Translations under genes and position numbers: made by a program
Shown here: positions 1 to 11,950 of the stretch, one piece after another
Layout: every line of letters begins with the position of its first letter
Numbering within the stretch: position 1 is the first letter of the stretch
The notes under the pieces: model-generated
What the model was told of the DNA's origin: nothing
Seen by the model: only the letters and a program-made list of their open reading frames with translations
The model's database searches: none
Assembly: GCF_047675955.1 (NCBI RefSeq)
Contig: NC_132915.1
Coordinates: 258,501 to 322,500, forward strand
Source of the DNA: Chlorocebus sabaeus
Taxonomy: Eukaryota; Chordata; Mammalia; Primates; Cercopithecidae
Length of the DNA: 64,000 nt
Direction of reading: 5' to 3'

Positions 1-395
1 TTGGAATCACAGTGGAAAAACAATCACTTATCTTTTGATGCACAAAATTGGAAGGGATACATTTAATATCTTTTAAGACCATAGGCACAGTGATGCTGAG
101 TTACACTTTTGCATAACAATTGCTGTTTTCTAAAAGAAGGACATTTCTCATTGGAGCATGCTTCTTCTGGCTTTGTGGAGGCCCGTGCCATCCACTTGGT
201 AATTGAAATATTTTTAGAAACCCATAATGCAGCTTTCTTTCATGTCAGTAAAAAAGATTAGTCAGCCTTCCAGCCACCAGCATCCACCACTTGGGGAATT
301 ATTTAGGACGGTGGCCAACTTGCAGGAGCCGCAGTTGCGGGAGCACTTAGGTCTTGTTTGGCATTTTGTCTAATTGTGCTTTCCTTTTTTGCCAG
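1..395 (+). other. AOPEP: End of the AOPEP intron before the first coding exon
   Basis: This is non-coding sequence upstream of the acceptor that I assign to the first coding exon. It ends in a pyrimidine-rich stretch (ctttccttttttgccag) with the AG at 394-395. I recognise no repeat or RNA gene in it. Confidence 0.5.
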
Positions 396-1330
396 GAGAT
401 TGAAAGTTGTGGAACCATAATCTCTGACATCAGTTGTTTTTTGATAAGCAGCTATTTATGATTCTGGAAGATTAAGGCAGATAGGAAGCCCCATCTGAGA
501 TTTTAAGAAATCTCTCAAACAGTAAACCACATCATGGACATACAGCTGGACCCTGCCGGAGATGACCTGCCTCTCATGGCCAACACCAGCCACATACTAG
601 TGAAGCACTATGTGCTGGATTTGGATGTGGATTTTGAAAGTCAAGTCATTGAGGGGACCATAGTGCTTTTCCTTGAGGACGGAAACAGATTCAAGAAACA
701 GAATCGCTCTATCGAGGAAGTCTGCCAATCAGAGTCAAACAAAGCCTGCAAATTGGGGATGCCTGAGCCCTGCCATGTTCCTGTGACAAATGCAAGGACC
801 TTCTCATCTGAAACGGAATATAATGATTTTGCAATTTGTAGTAAAGGTGAAAAAGATACTTCTAATAAAGATGGTAACCATGACAACCAGGAACATGCTT
901 CTGGGATTTCTAGCTCGAAGTACTGCTGTGACACAGGGAATCATGGGAGTGAGGATTTTTTGCTAGTGTTGGACTGCTGTGATTTATCTGTGTTAAAAGT
1001 CGAGGAGGTGGATGTTGCTGCTGTGCCAGGTATGGAAAAATTTACAAGGTCTCCCGAGCTCACTGTTGTTTCTGAGGAGCTCAGGAATCAGATTGTACGT
1101 GAACTTGTGACTTTGCCTGCAAATCGTTGGAGGGAGCAATTGGACTATTATGCTCGCTGCAGCCAGGCTGCTGGCTGTGGGGAACTCCTCTTTGACACTG
1201 ACACTTGGAGCTTACAGATCAGGAAGACAGGGGCTCAGACAGCTACTGACTTTCCTCATGCTATCAGGATATGGTACAAAACTAAACCCGAAGGGCGATC
1301 AGTTACATGGACCTCAGACCAGAGTGGCAG
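396..1330 (+). CDS. AOPEP: AOPEP first coding exon (5'UTR plus codons 1-265 and 2 nt)
   Basis: This exon encodes the N-terminus of aminopeptidase O, an M1-family zinc metallopeptidase that removes N-terminal residues from peptides and has been linked to angiotensin processing. Coding begins at the ATG at 534 in a good context (A at -3, G at +4) and stays open to 1330, where the donor CAG|GTAGGT follows. The last two bases (AG) form an Arg codon with the first base of the exon at 14508. The encoded start MDIQLDPAGDDLPLMANTSH and the segment WREQLDYYARCSQAAGCGEL agree with human AOPEP as I remember it, apart from a few substitutions. The exon codes the beta-rich N-terminal region of the M1 fold and has no catalytic residues. 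The transcript-level start of the exon (396) is inferred from the acceptor-like sequence. The reading frame runs four bases into the intron (stop after SGR), so the apparent ORF end at 1334 is not the protein end. Confidence 0.95.
458..475 (+). promoter_or_regulatory. Five-codon upstream ORF in the AOPEP 5'UTR
   Basis: The only ATG between the inferred exon start (396) and the AOPEP start codon opens a five-codon frame (MILED, then TAA) that ends 58 bases before the main ATG. Such a short uORF could reduce initiation at 534. It is seen in the sequence; any regulatory effect is inference, and it counts only if the mature leader includes this part. Confidence 0.4.
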
Positions 1331-1861
1331 GTAGGTTATCCGAGCGCTTCGAAGCCCCGTGCCTGTTAATCTTGTACACTGCAGGAATGCTTTCAAACAT
1401 GAGACCGGTTCTGCAGAGATGCTCCTGTGTCTTCTGTGACATGACCCCAGTAGCCTCAAATCCTTAGACCTACAGTGAAGCAGGTAAATTCCCAGGCATG
1501 CTAAACCCTTAATAGGATTAGCTCCCTTAAGTCAGGATGAAAAGATTATTAAGCCCTCCTATTTCTGAGTTAAGAGATTGAAAGGCAAGCTTAATGCTGA
1601 AATCCTGAGCCTTGCTCTCCATTGAGATCTCTGCTAGTGACTTGGAGTGCTGTAGATGGGAGTAATACGTCTCCAAGTGAGTACTTCCTTCACGTTCCTT
1701 CATAGTCCCTTGAGAGACCAGACTGCCATGAAGTTGGGTTGGTGTGAAGCCTGGCAAAGTGCTTTCAGATAAAGCCGGCTCTGCTTTGTGCATTTCTTAC
1801 CGTACCTGTCTATTGGCAGCTATGCCTCCCTGACTTTTGTCAGTTTTCAGGTAATGTGACA

Positions 1862-1873
1862 CCCCCCCCCCCC
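1862..1873. repeat. Poly-C (12) homopolymer
   Basis: A run of 12 C on the + strand (G12 on the other), an uncommon homopolymer compared with the many A/T runs in this window. It is probably length-variable. Confidence 0.85.
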
Positions 1874-2042
1874 AAAGCATACAAAAGACCTATTTCGGAG
1901 GAACATAACAGTCCTCTGAGACCGCACACTGGCTTCTTTGGCCGTGATTCTTGGTGTCTGGTACCAGAAAGACCCCTGGGTTTTAGTTCGAGGAAGAGGA
2001 GTTGATGAGGCATCGTTTTCTGGAGGGTACATTTAGGCAGCC

Positions 2043-2117
2043 CTTCCTCCAACAGTTGTTCAGATTTTTAAAAATCCTTTTCTTATTGTTCTTCCTCCAA
2101 CAGTTGTTGAGATTTTT
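2043..2117. repeat. Local 48-bp-spaced direct duplication
   Basis: The string cttcctccaacagttgtt followed by S-agattttt occurs at 2043-2069 and again at 2091-2117 with one mismatch. It is the remnant of a single 48-bp tandem duplication. Confidence 0.75.
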
Positions 2118-3919
2118 TTAAATTTGAGAATTTTAAAATCAAACTTTATTGATTCCTCCGTATTTTACCTATTTGTGCCAAAGTACTGCATTCAATATGG
2201 TAATTATTGCAGAGCTTGGATGAGGAACGTTGACCTCTGTTAGCTGGGTTTGAGAGCCTTCTTTTATAGCGTTGGATTTCCTTAATCGAAGCGGTGGTCT
2301 TCGGCAACAGCTTACATGTCTCCCTCAATTCTTCCCCCAAAACGCCTTGCAGGTACAGTTTTTTAAAGCCTCACTTCGACTTTGAGCTCTAATTATTCAT
2401 TCCTTTCCTCTAATCTTACCTCCTGTTCTGGTCTCCCACCCGGCTCAGAATGAGTTCACTTCCTGTCTTATTTCTGTTAGAGTCTGAGGCAGCCATTGGG
2501 AAATTGCTGGGTTGGTGCAAACTTACATCAGTACAAAAGCATAGTGATTTATTTATAGAATAACTTATTAGATATTTTTTGGAGACTGTGGAAGAATGAA
2601 ACAGGTGTTCTTATTGTATCTTCACGCTTCCTGAAATTATTAAAGATGGGAATTTCAATACGATTTAACAATATGCTATCTGAATATTTACCTAGGAAAT
2701 TGTAGTTTTTATACTCCTAGATATTTCATTTTTGAACTAGAATAATGAGGAAGAAGAAACTATTGACAGAATTTGGAAGAAATATTTGTGGCCTCAAACA
2801 TGACTTTCTCCTGAGTGCTCACTGCAAAGAAAGAGCTTAGACTGGTGAATTAAGTGACATGTAAAAGTGTCGAGTACTTATGGGTAAATGATAGTTTCTG
2901 TAAATAAATTAAAGAGGTCCTTGGGCACAGTTTGCTCCTTCAAAGGGTAATTTTACTCTTGATATCTCATTTTCTGATAATTCAATAAACTATATGATCA
3001 CAGCAGATATTTAAACTGTATCCTTGGAAGTTTGGGAATACGCCTTAGTATATTAATGCCATTTGTGCAGTCTTCTGAGGATAAGAAAAGTTATTTTAAA
3101 AAGCAAATCCTAAAAAGATGTTTTCTCTTTTTTTCCCCTTTTTCTGGGGTGGGGAATTTTATATACAGTCAGTTGTGAAGGAGCACCAGGTGTCTCTCAG
3201 CGCTCCCTTGGCTGCAGAATACATCTCAGGATGTCCTGGTAATTGTTTGGATATGTTAAGGACTTTAAAATGAGTAAGGAATGCCAGTTTGCTAGACAGA
3301 AATAACTTCTTAGTGATATAAATGAATAGTAATTGTCAAGATCACAATACTTTATGAATATAATTGTGTGAAAATGTAACATTTTACAGTTGCCTGAAAA
3401 ACATAATTAGCTAGAGCTTATTCCTCCAGGGGACAGAGTCTACATTTATTAAAACTAAAATAGTTTCTACATATTTGTTCCTGAATGGCAGAATATTATC
3501 AGTTATACCCACTATAAGTTCTCAGGCTGGGATGAGAAGCTCTTTATTCTCATTTTACAGGTAAGAAAATAAATAAATGGAAGCTTCTAGATAAATCTGT
3601 ATCTCAAGTGAGAGAGAGAATGACTTTTTTTGAATTTGATCTTCACATGTCACTTACTGTATGCAAAGTTTTCAAGTATATTTAAAACATAAATTTATTA
3701 TATTAACTTTCAATAAATTTCTGTTTTTAGATTAGACAGAAATATAAGAAAATCTGTAAACTGGTACCTTTTCTTTTAAGTTCCATTAGTGGCTTCCCCA
3801 TTTCCCACCTGCACTGTATCCCAGCTGAGAATAAAACTTATGAGTATCAAAGTGAAATAGCTTAATATAGATATGGATGGTTGCATATGGAAATAATTAC
3901 AGATATGTGTTTCAAAGGG

Positions 3920-4390
3920 TTAGTGTGTGTACATGTACACATGTGCATATACGTGTATGTGTATAGATGTATATATGTACATACACATGCACATACATGC
4001 ACACACATGCACACACATGAACACATACACAACGCGCACACATACATGTGCATGTGCACATGTGCACACACACGCACATGCACATGTGCACACACAGATG
4101 CACACACACATGCACACATGCACACACATACATATATGTGCGCATATGTACATATATGTGTGTACATATGCATATACACAGATGTATATACACATGTATA
4201 TATACACATGTGTACATATACTTGTATGTATACATGTGTGTATATACACACATATGTACATATACGTGTATGTATACACGTGTGTATATGTACACATGTA
4301 CTTATACGTGTATGTATACGTGTGTATATATACACATATGTACATATACTTGTATGTATACACATGTGTACACACACACACACACGCACA
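3920..4390. repeat. Compound TG/CA/TA microsatellite with Z-DNA and cruciform potential
   Basis: About 470 bp consist almost wholly of alternating purine-pyrimidine steps (TG, CA, TA, CG). From 4213 to about 4383 the tract resolves into four units of 42-44 bp (starts 4213, 4257, 4299, 4341) of the form tacatatacKtgtatgtatac followed by a near-palindrome such as gtgtgtatatacacac. All reading frames on both strands are open only because the tract lacks stop codons. Confidence 0.9.
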
Positions 4391-5235
4391 CTATATCTTG
4401 GCTTGTCAGCTGAGAGGGTCTTAGAAGTAAGCACACCCAGCACCCAGATCTTAGTTTCTGACACCATTCTCCAACAAAGAGAACTACGACTTCTTGGAGA
4501 AATATCCAGGACAGGGGCAGGAAATATACAAGATGAGCCTGGAGCATCTTGTAATGTCAGAAAGTAAGGAAGCCCTCAAACAGCAGGAGCAACAACCCAC
4601 AGCGATGGGGGTATGCCAGAGGGACAAGGGGCGGTCCGAAAGAGCTCCTCATGCCCAAAGCAAAACAACAAAATTTATCAAGTAGTTTCCAATGGCATCC
4701 CAGAGTATGAAATAGTCATTTATCCAAGCTGATGTAAATACATGATTGAATAAACAAACCAATGAGGAAGAACAGACAAATCCGTGGTGCCAAAGAATTC
4801 CAAGTTAGTTGTGGGCATGTTCTGTCCTCAAGGAGCTCTAACTCCTCACTCCTTAAGTGTGGACTACACAGTGAGTGACTCCCTTCCAAAGAGAACAGAA
4901 TGGAAAGGGAGAAAAAAGTAACTTTACACTAGAGAAATCTGACAATACTAATTCAGCAAGATGATCAAGGTCAATATCAACAGTGATAATTTATGGGGAT
5001 AGTTTATTCTTGGTATGATATGATGAAAATGTTATCTTTGTGGTCTTCCTCGCAAAAGCTCTTAACTCCAATCTAATCATGAGAAAAGCATCAGATACAT
5101 CCCAGTCAAGGGACATTAAACACAATACCTGATCAGCTCTTCTCAAAACGAATAAGGTCAGCATAAAGTCTAAGAAACTGCCACAGTCAAGAGGAGCCAG
5201 AGGAGACATGATGATTAAAAGCAATGTGGTGTCCT

Positions 5236-5545
5236 GGCCGGGTGCAGGGGCTCATACCTGTATTCCTAGTACTTTGGGAGGCGGAGGTGGGTAGATCACT
5301 TGAGGCCAGGAGTTCGAGACCAGCCTGACTAACATGGCGTAACCCCATCTTTACTAAAAATACAAAAAATTAGCCGGGCATGGTAGTGGGCACTTGTAGT
5401 CCCAGCCACTTGGGAAGCTGAGGTGGGAGGATCACTTGAGCCCAGGAGGTCAAGGCTGCAGTGAGTCATCTTTGTGCCACTGCACTACAGCCTGGGTGAC
5501 AGAGTGTGGCTGTGTCTCAAAAAATAAAATAAATAAAATAAAAGT
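5236..5545 (+). mobile_element. Alu SINE, sense
   Basis: A full dimeric Alu starting ggccgggtgc and ending in an A-rich AAATA tail. It is flanked by an imperfect target duplication (aaagcaatgtggt before, aaagtaatgtagt after), and the divergence suggests an older subfamily. Confidence 0.9.
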
Positions 5546-5735
5546 AATGTAGTATCCCGAAACAGAAAAAAAGATGTTCAGGAAAAACTAAAGAAAGCTG
5601 AATGAAGTGTGTAAATGTATCAATATTGGTTCACTGCTTGTTACAAGCATACTAATACAAGATGCCAATAATAGGGAAGGCTGAGTATGGAGTATATGGA
5701 AACTCTATATATTATCTTTGGATTTTTATTTTTAA

Positions 5736-6123
5736 ATTTTATTATTATTTTATAAGACAGGGTCTCACTCTGTCAACCAGGGTGGAGAGCAGTGGCATGA
5801 ACTTGGCTCAGCAAGTTCTTTCTACCCTGAAATCTCTTTTGTAAGAGCTCTTTTCTCAATTTATCATGTGGCAGGGTTCTCTGGAGAAGAAAATGTATTT
5901 GTAGCTTCAACCTCCTGGGCTGAAACGATCCTTCCACCTCAGCCTCCCGAGTAGCTGGTACTACAGGTGTGCAGCACCACGCCCGGCTAATTTTTGTATT
6001 TTTTGTAGAGACAGGGTTTCGCTGTGTTGCCCAGGCTGGTCTCGAACTCCTGGGCCCAAGCATTCCTCCCGCCTCAGCCTCCCAAAGTGCCAGGATTACA
6101 GGCATGAGCCACTGCGCCCAGCC
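5736..6123 (-). mobile_element. Alu SINE, antisense, split by an 85-bp templated insertion
   Basis: An antisense Alu runs from the T-rich tail at about 5736 to the end at 6123 (gcgcccagcc). Between ggctca (about 5812) and cttcaacctcctgggc (about 5900) Alu homology stops and about 85 bp of foreign sequence intervenes. That insert matches 6476-6546 in the same orientation (see findings). Confidence 0.85.
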
Positions 6124-6174
6124 TTGCCGTTTCAGTTTTAAAATCTAAAACTGTTTTAATATAAAAAATTTATT

Positions 6175-6453
6175 CCAGATGTGGTAGCTTATGCCTGTAA
6201 TTCTAGCACTTTGGAAGAGAGAGGCAGGAGGATAGCTTGAGTCGAGGAGTTCAAGACCAGCCTGGGCAACGTGGCGAAACCCCTTCTCTACAAAAAAAAA
6301 ATAATAATAATAAGTTACAGCTACTCGGGAGGCTGAGGTGGGAGTATTACTTGAGCCCAGGGAGGTGGAGGCTGCAGTGAGTCACGTTTGTGCCACTGCA
6401 CTCCAGCCTGGGTGACAGAGTGAGACCCTGTCTTGAAAAAAATTATTAAAAAG
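6175..6453 (+). mobile_element. Alu SINE, sense, old and diverged
   Basis: A diverged Alu (cagatgtggtagcttatgcctgtaat onward) with an A/TAATAA-rich middle and tail. It lies about 50 bp from the preceding antisense Alu, so the two form an inverted pair. Confidence 0.85.
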
Positions 6454-7088
6454 ATAACTTCAAATTTGGAGGCTTCTACCCTGAAATCTCTTTTGTAAGA
6501 GCTGTTTTCCCACTTTACCGTGTGGTGCGGTTCTCTGGAGAAGAAAAACATTCGAAGCTCTAAAGGAGTATTTCTTCTGAATGATTATCAATACTTTTAT
6601 CTTTATTATTATTCTACTTCTAATGTGAAATATCTGGAAATAGAAAACTCAATTTTCCTGCCTCAGTGTAGCCATTTGGGGGTTGTGCAGTTGTTGAACC
6701 TGAATGCTTCTTGCCTCCATCATTCAGATACTGGATTGTAGGTGACACTGAAAATGACTGATGGAAGGAACACGTGTATAACAATCAGATACAACTGCTT
6801 CTTGGAAAAGATGTTTGCTTTTCCATGGTATGTGGGTGTGTGTGCCCTTTAAAAATATTTTGATGAAAACAAAGACAGGGTCAAGACTTGTGTAAAGGCG
6901 TTCTTGCCAAGCTTCAATAAAGCAATGGGACTTAATATGTTTTTAATTCTAGATCTTCAGTATACCCAAGAAATAAACTTTTTAAATGGAAACCTTTATT
7001 CAAAGTTGATGTGTTTTCTTCATTTTCCTTGTATTTTTAACATTTTTTCCATTTCCCTGAAGAAAATGTGATTTAAAACCGAAGCATT

Positions 7089-7388
7089 GGCCGGGCACGG
7101 TGGCTCACGCCTGTAATCCCAGCACTTCGGGAGGCCGAGGTGGGCGGATCACGAGGTCAGGAGATCGAGACCATCCTGGCTAATGTGGTGAAACCCCATC
7201 TGTAGTAAAATACAAAAAATTAGCCGGGCGAGGTGGCGGGTGCCTGTTGTCCCAGCTACTCGGGAGGCTGAGGCAGGAGAATGGCGTGAACCTGGGAGGC
7301 GGAGCTTGCAGTGAGCCGAGATCATGCCACTGCACTCCAGCCTGGGCGACAGAGTGAGACTCCGTCTCAAAACAAAACAAAACAAACC
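7089..7388 (+). mobile_element. AluY-like SINE, sense
   Basis: A complete Alu with a perfect target duplication aaaccgaagcatt at 7076-7088 and 7384-7396 and an (AAAAC)n tail. The match to the young Alu consensus is close. Confidence 0.93.
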
Positions 7389-8346
7389 GAAGCATTCTCT
7401 TTAATAACCCATTCTCTTTTTCATTGGAATCATTATAATAGTTGTGGAAGCAGCCAAGTGGTTTAGGAGGTCTGAGCTTAAGCTGATGACATCACTGAAT
7501 TTGGGTTGAATGGAGGAAAATTCGGTTACATACAGGAAATTTATCAGAAAAACTATAGCTATTTGGATTTTTGTTAAAGGTAAGAAAGCTAACTGGGAAA
7601 ATACATTGTAAGATAAAGTAATATTAAAATTTAAACTTTTGTAAAGCACTGTGATTTTTTTGTTTGTCTGTTTTAGACAAGACCGGGATGAAGTAGCAAA
7701 ATACTAAAGAGAACTGCCTTTTTTCTGTTATATTTCTTGCTCAGCTATTGGGCCAGGGAGGATGTAGACTTTGGGAGTGTTTTTAGTTTGGAGTATCAAA
7801 ACCAGATGTTAAAACATGTTCTTCCTCCTCCCTCCCACCACTGAATTAGTTTCATTATTTTATATCTCACTCTAAAGGAAAGTTTTAAAATTAAAAGAAT
7901 GAGCAGAAGATGTTTTGGGAGAGATTTCAGGTCTACGAGGAACATTTTCACAATTGGTACCTTTTTTTTTCTCTTATTTTCTTCAAGAAACCAATGCAAA
8001 ATTTACGAGAACTAAAATGGAATACACATTAATTCTATGATATTGTATGACTGCAGAGTCGGAATCATGAGTGAAAATGCTTGGAAGGGTCACGTTTTAG
8101 CTGCTTACTCCCTTTGCTGCCCAGGCTGTGCGTACCTCTATTTCCCAGAATCCCAGTTGAGTCACCATGGAAGAAAAGACGAGGATGGCCTGTCTCAGTC
8201 TCAACAAGTAACCAACATAACCAACCGAACAAGAAATAAGTAACAAAGCATCTACAGAAGATAACAAATCACGGTGCCCCACATCACCAAGAGCATCCTG
8301 TGTTCAACAGAACGTGGATGGGGAAAGCCAAGAGACCCAGTACTAG

Positions 8347-8450
8347 TGAGAGCTGTGTGGTAACTGGCTGTGTGACTTCAGCCAAGTCACCTGACATCTC
8401 TTCATTTCCTCGTCTGTGAAACGAGAAGATTCCGTGAGAGCTTCTCCAGA
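8347..8450 (+). mobile_element. MIR SINE fragment, sense
   Basis: The string gagagctgtgtggtaactggctgtgtgacttcagccaagtcacctgac...tcatttcctcgtctgtgaaa follows the MIR core consensus, as remembered, in sense orientation. Confidence 0.65.
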
Positions 8451-9654
8451 CTTTTTCCGTGTACACAATCCTATACCAACAAGCACTTCCAGATGAGAAA
8501 TACTGTCTTTGCCTTTACAAGCAGCTTGCCTGTTTTGCACCCGAAACATTTCTGGTGAAGAAGTGATGAATTTCTGACTCAAAGCCATTTGCAGCCTTGT
8601 CTGTTTTGACTTTAGGTAAAATCTATCTTTCTGAGTCAAAGCAGCATTGTGCATGGACCTGCCATGTATTCAGTGTGATTGATGAATTCTGGTTTTGGTA
8701 ATTGTGCCAGGAAGTAGAAAAGTAGAATAGTAATAAGGAAGAGGTGCCTGTGTGTGTATAGGAGAGAAAGAGAGTGAGTCATTGCTAAAAACTTTTAGTA
8801 GTTCTTGCTGTCTGTGGCACAAGAAAGCAAGAGGGTTGCTCACCTATAATGGAGACCGTAATCTAGGTTTAATGAGAACATGGAGTCGTAAAAAAGATTC
8901 GTGCGGAAAGAACAGATGGAAAGGAATTGGAGGAGGCCTGAAGACCTTGTAACCCTTGGAAACTTATAAAAGATTCTGACCCCCTAAACTGTCGCATCTG
9001 TGGCCCACCCTCCAGAGATCAGGTCAGGCCTCATCAAGCCGCATATGGGGCCATCGTGGGCTCATTACCTCCAACCTACTTCTGGCAGCCTTCTCCCCAG
9101 TCACCTAACAGTGGTAACCAGGTCTCAGAAAAAAGGTGACTTGATGGACTGTTGTGGAACTTAAAACATTTTTAAACGAAAAACAACCCCCTTTTTCTCC
9201 TGGCTGCGAAAAGACAAATGTGTGCAGTAGTCAACGGAAGAAAAAGAAAATGTATGATTTTAAGCAATCCCTTACAAGTTTGGTTGGATAGCTCCTCCTT
9301 AAGAAGACTAGCAAACACGTTAGTCTTAGCTGACCTCTTACCTTGAAAGGCAGAGTTAGTGTGTCTCGTCCTCATTTGACCTCTCTGCAAATGCACAAAC
9401 ATTTAGCCAGAAGCTGAAGTAATTGTTATTCTGACAAGTTCTTCCTCAATTTAGAAGTTCTTTGATGGCAGCAAGCTGTGGACCTGTATCTCACCCTGTC
9501 TTCCCCTATTTTCTCTTCTTTCTGATTTTCATTGTCCTGTAGTTCCCACGACTCCTGTGCTGTTAATCTGGGCTCCCCAAGGGGTCTTCCACACAGTTGG
9601 GTGTCCCAGGGCATGTGAGGTGAACCCTGGTGAGAGAGTTTTCCTTTGCGTGTT

Positions 9655-10146
9655 GAAAGGAATTACTCGATGTAGAAATAGTGATGTTACAGGCGTTGGA
9701 GAGTTTCAGGCTGCTGCCCTCACGTCTGTCCTATGTTGGAAGGAATTACTCGATGTAGAAGTAGTGACGTTACAGGCGTTGAAGAATTTCAGGCTGCTGC
9801 CCGCACGTCTGTCCTATGTTGGAAGGAATTACTCGATGTAGAAATAGTGACGTTACAGGCGTTGGAGAATTTCAGACTGCTGCACGTCTGTCCTATGTTG
9901 GAAGGAATTACTTGACGTAGAAATAGTGACGTTACAGGCGTTGGAGAGTTTCAGGCTGCTGCCCTCACGTCTGTCCTATGTTGGAAGGAATTACTCGATG
10001 TAGAAGTAGTGACGTTACAGGCGTTGAAGAATTTCAGGCTGCTGCCCGCACGTCTGTCCTATGTTGGAAGGAATTACTCGATGTAGAAATAGTGACGTTA
10101 CAGGCGTTGGAGAATTTCAGGCTGCTGCCTGCACGTCTGTCCTATG
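9655..10146. repeat. 83-bp minisatellite, six units, with a 3-unit higher-order repeat
   Basis: Six units begin (at aattact) at 9661, 9744, 9827, 9906, 9989 and 10072. Spacing is 83 bp except for the third unit (79 bp, a 4-bp deletion). Shared diagnostic bases give the order A-B-C-A'-B'-C': A units carry gagagtttcagg and ccctcacg, B units gaagtagtgacg and gttgaagaattt, C units gttggagaatttcag. The block is therefore a duplicated three-unit block of about 245 bp. Each unit contains a tgacgttaca motif (tgatgttaca in the first unit). Confidence 0.93.
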
Positions 10147-11159
10147 AGTATTTTAGCAGCATGGCCAAGGCGCAAGGCTGTGCATGTCAGACAAACACAG
10201 CTGCATTTATTTCTGTGTTTACACATTCATTTTTATAGACACACATAGATTTTCCTGCCTTCTGTGGAGGGGAAGGCATGGATGGGTAAGCGGGGACTCT
10301 GCCCTCCATCTAGTTCTCATTTGAATGTGTGCGTGATAGGGGCCATCTTTAGTCTGGAGTCACTGTGTAGTGGGTATGATTTCATGACTCTGGGAAGGCC
10401 CCATGTTCACCCATCCTAAATTTGCTGGTAGATGACCAAGATTCCACCAGTAGAGCTTTATTCAGAGGATAAAACCTTCATACTTAAAATGTAGTTACCC
10501 AACTGTAGATTGATTTCAGGTTTGCACTGTGATGTCAGACATGCATAGGATGTCAGCTTGTAAAAGAGCAAAAAGCCATTGGTTATAAAGACTCTTAACT
10601 CCCTAGGGCTTGATTTGGGCATGTTGGGAAGGGAGGAGTGAGCCTGCGGCTGATAAAGAGAAAAAGGTCAAGAAAAGAATAGGCTGGGAGCACAAAGAGA
10701 ATTCACATTTTCAAGGTGTGCCTACCCTAAGACCTCCCTCTTATGTGATTGTTTTCCTGCTTATGAAAGGATTTCAATGAGAACGTGATCGAGTCTCGTA
10801 TCAGACATGGGTATATCCATGGGGTGTGGCTTTTAGATTGCTAACTTGATCTACGTGTTGAGAGAGATAGCTCTGGATACCAAGAGGAAGCTAGAAAAAA
10901 ATGTTAGACTTTAGCAGAAAAGATAACCCAGCCATGGAAAGAGGAGGGTGGGAATAGAGAATTGTGAGGACACTGGGGAGGGTGGAGGTGAGAGCTTGCT
11001 GGGGGCCTGGCCAGGTTGGCAGAAGGAGCTTTCTAGAGCATGACAGAAGGGATCAGGACAAAATTCTATAACAAAATGTCTAGAACTAGATCGCTAAAGA
11101 GGGCATAATACTGAACTGGGAAGGAAAGGATGGTGGCAACATGGTGGATTTTAATCCAG

Positions 11160-11195
11160 TCAGTCGAAGCCCCCGCCCCCCACCCCACCGCATCA
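11160..11195 (-). other. G-quadruplex-prone tract (on the - strand)
   Basis: The + strand reads gcccccgccccccaccccaccgc, so the - strand has G-runs of 4, 6 and 5 separated by single bases. This is a good intramolecular G-quadruplex candidate. Function is unknown. Confidence 0.5.
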
Positions 11196-11525
11196 ACTGA
11201 CTCAAATATGCCTACAATATCTGTGCTTCATTCTTCATCAAATCATCATTCTCACATTTTCTGAGGCAGATCTGATTTCAGACATTTGAACCCATTCGTG
11301 GACACCACACTGTTTGGGATTAGGTCAACATCCTTTCTGTGTCCATACAAGTGTCCTCTGTCATGTGCTCATGTAAAGCCCTTTATAAGCAAATTAAACA
11401 GGTGCACACCCTCCGCCTTTCTCCCAAGACCCATCCTGATCTTCCTTTCTTGTTCAGTAGCTTTACCATCCATCTTATCACTTGAGCCAAAAAACTCAGA
11501 AAAGTCTGTGTTAACTCTGTCTGCA

Positions 11526-11830
11526 TAACAGATTACCCCCACACTTAGCAGTTTAAAAGAACAGACATTTATTATCTCTCACAGTTCCTGAGGCTCGGGA
11601 ACCAAGGAACAACTTAGCCGGTGTCTCTTGCTCAGGATATCTTGCAAGGTTACCGTCCAGTGTTGGCCGGGGCTGCAGGTGTCTCAGGGTGTGCCAGGAG
11701 CTGGAAACCCTCTTTCAGACTCACTCTCACGGCTGTTGCAGGCCTTGGTTCCTCACTGGCTGTTGACCAAAAGTCTCTGTGTCTTACCATGTGGGTGCCT
11801 CCCTGGGCTGCCTGGGTGACTTCATGACAC
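11526..11830 (-). mobile_element. Probable MaLR-type LTR fragment, antisense
   Basis: The segment starts aacagattacccccacactt and contains aacagacatttattatctctcacagttcctgaggctc, which resembles an antisense MLT1-type LTR as I recall it, with an AATAAA signal on the - strand near 11571. Family assignment is from memory and tentative. Confidence 0.4.
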
Positions 11831-11950
11831 TCATGACCCAGAGTAAACGATGGGGGAGAGAGCGAGAAAAGATCATCTCAGATGAAAACCACAGATTTTA
11901 AAATAGTCTCTGAAGTGACTTGCCGTCACCTCTGCTGTTTCCTGTTGGTC

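Noticed and set aside
1150..1467. 105-codon + strand ORF overlapping the first AOPEP coding exon
   Set aside because: It is an out-of-frame shadow of the AOPEP exon.
3862..4567. Several 120-228-codon ORFs on both strands
   Set aside because: All lie in the TG/CA/TA microsatellite, which lacks stop codons in every frame.
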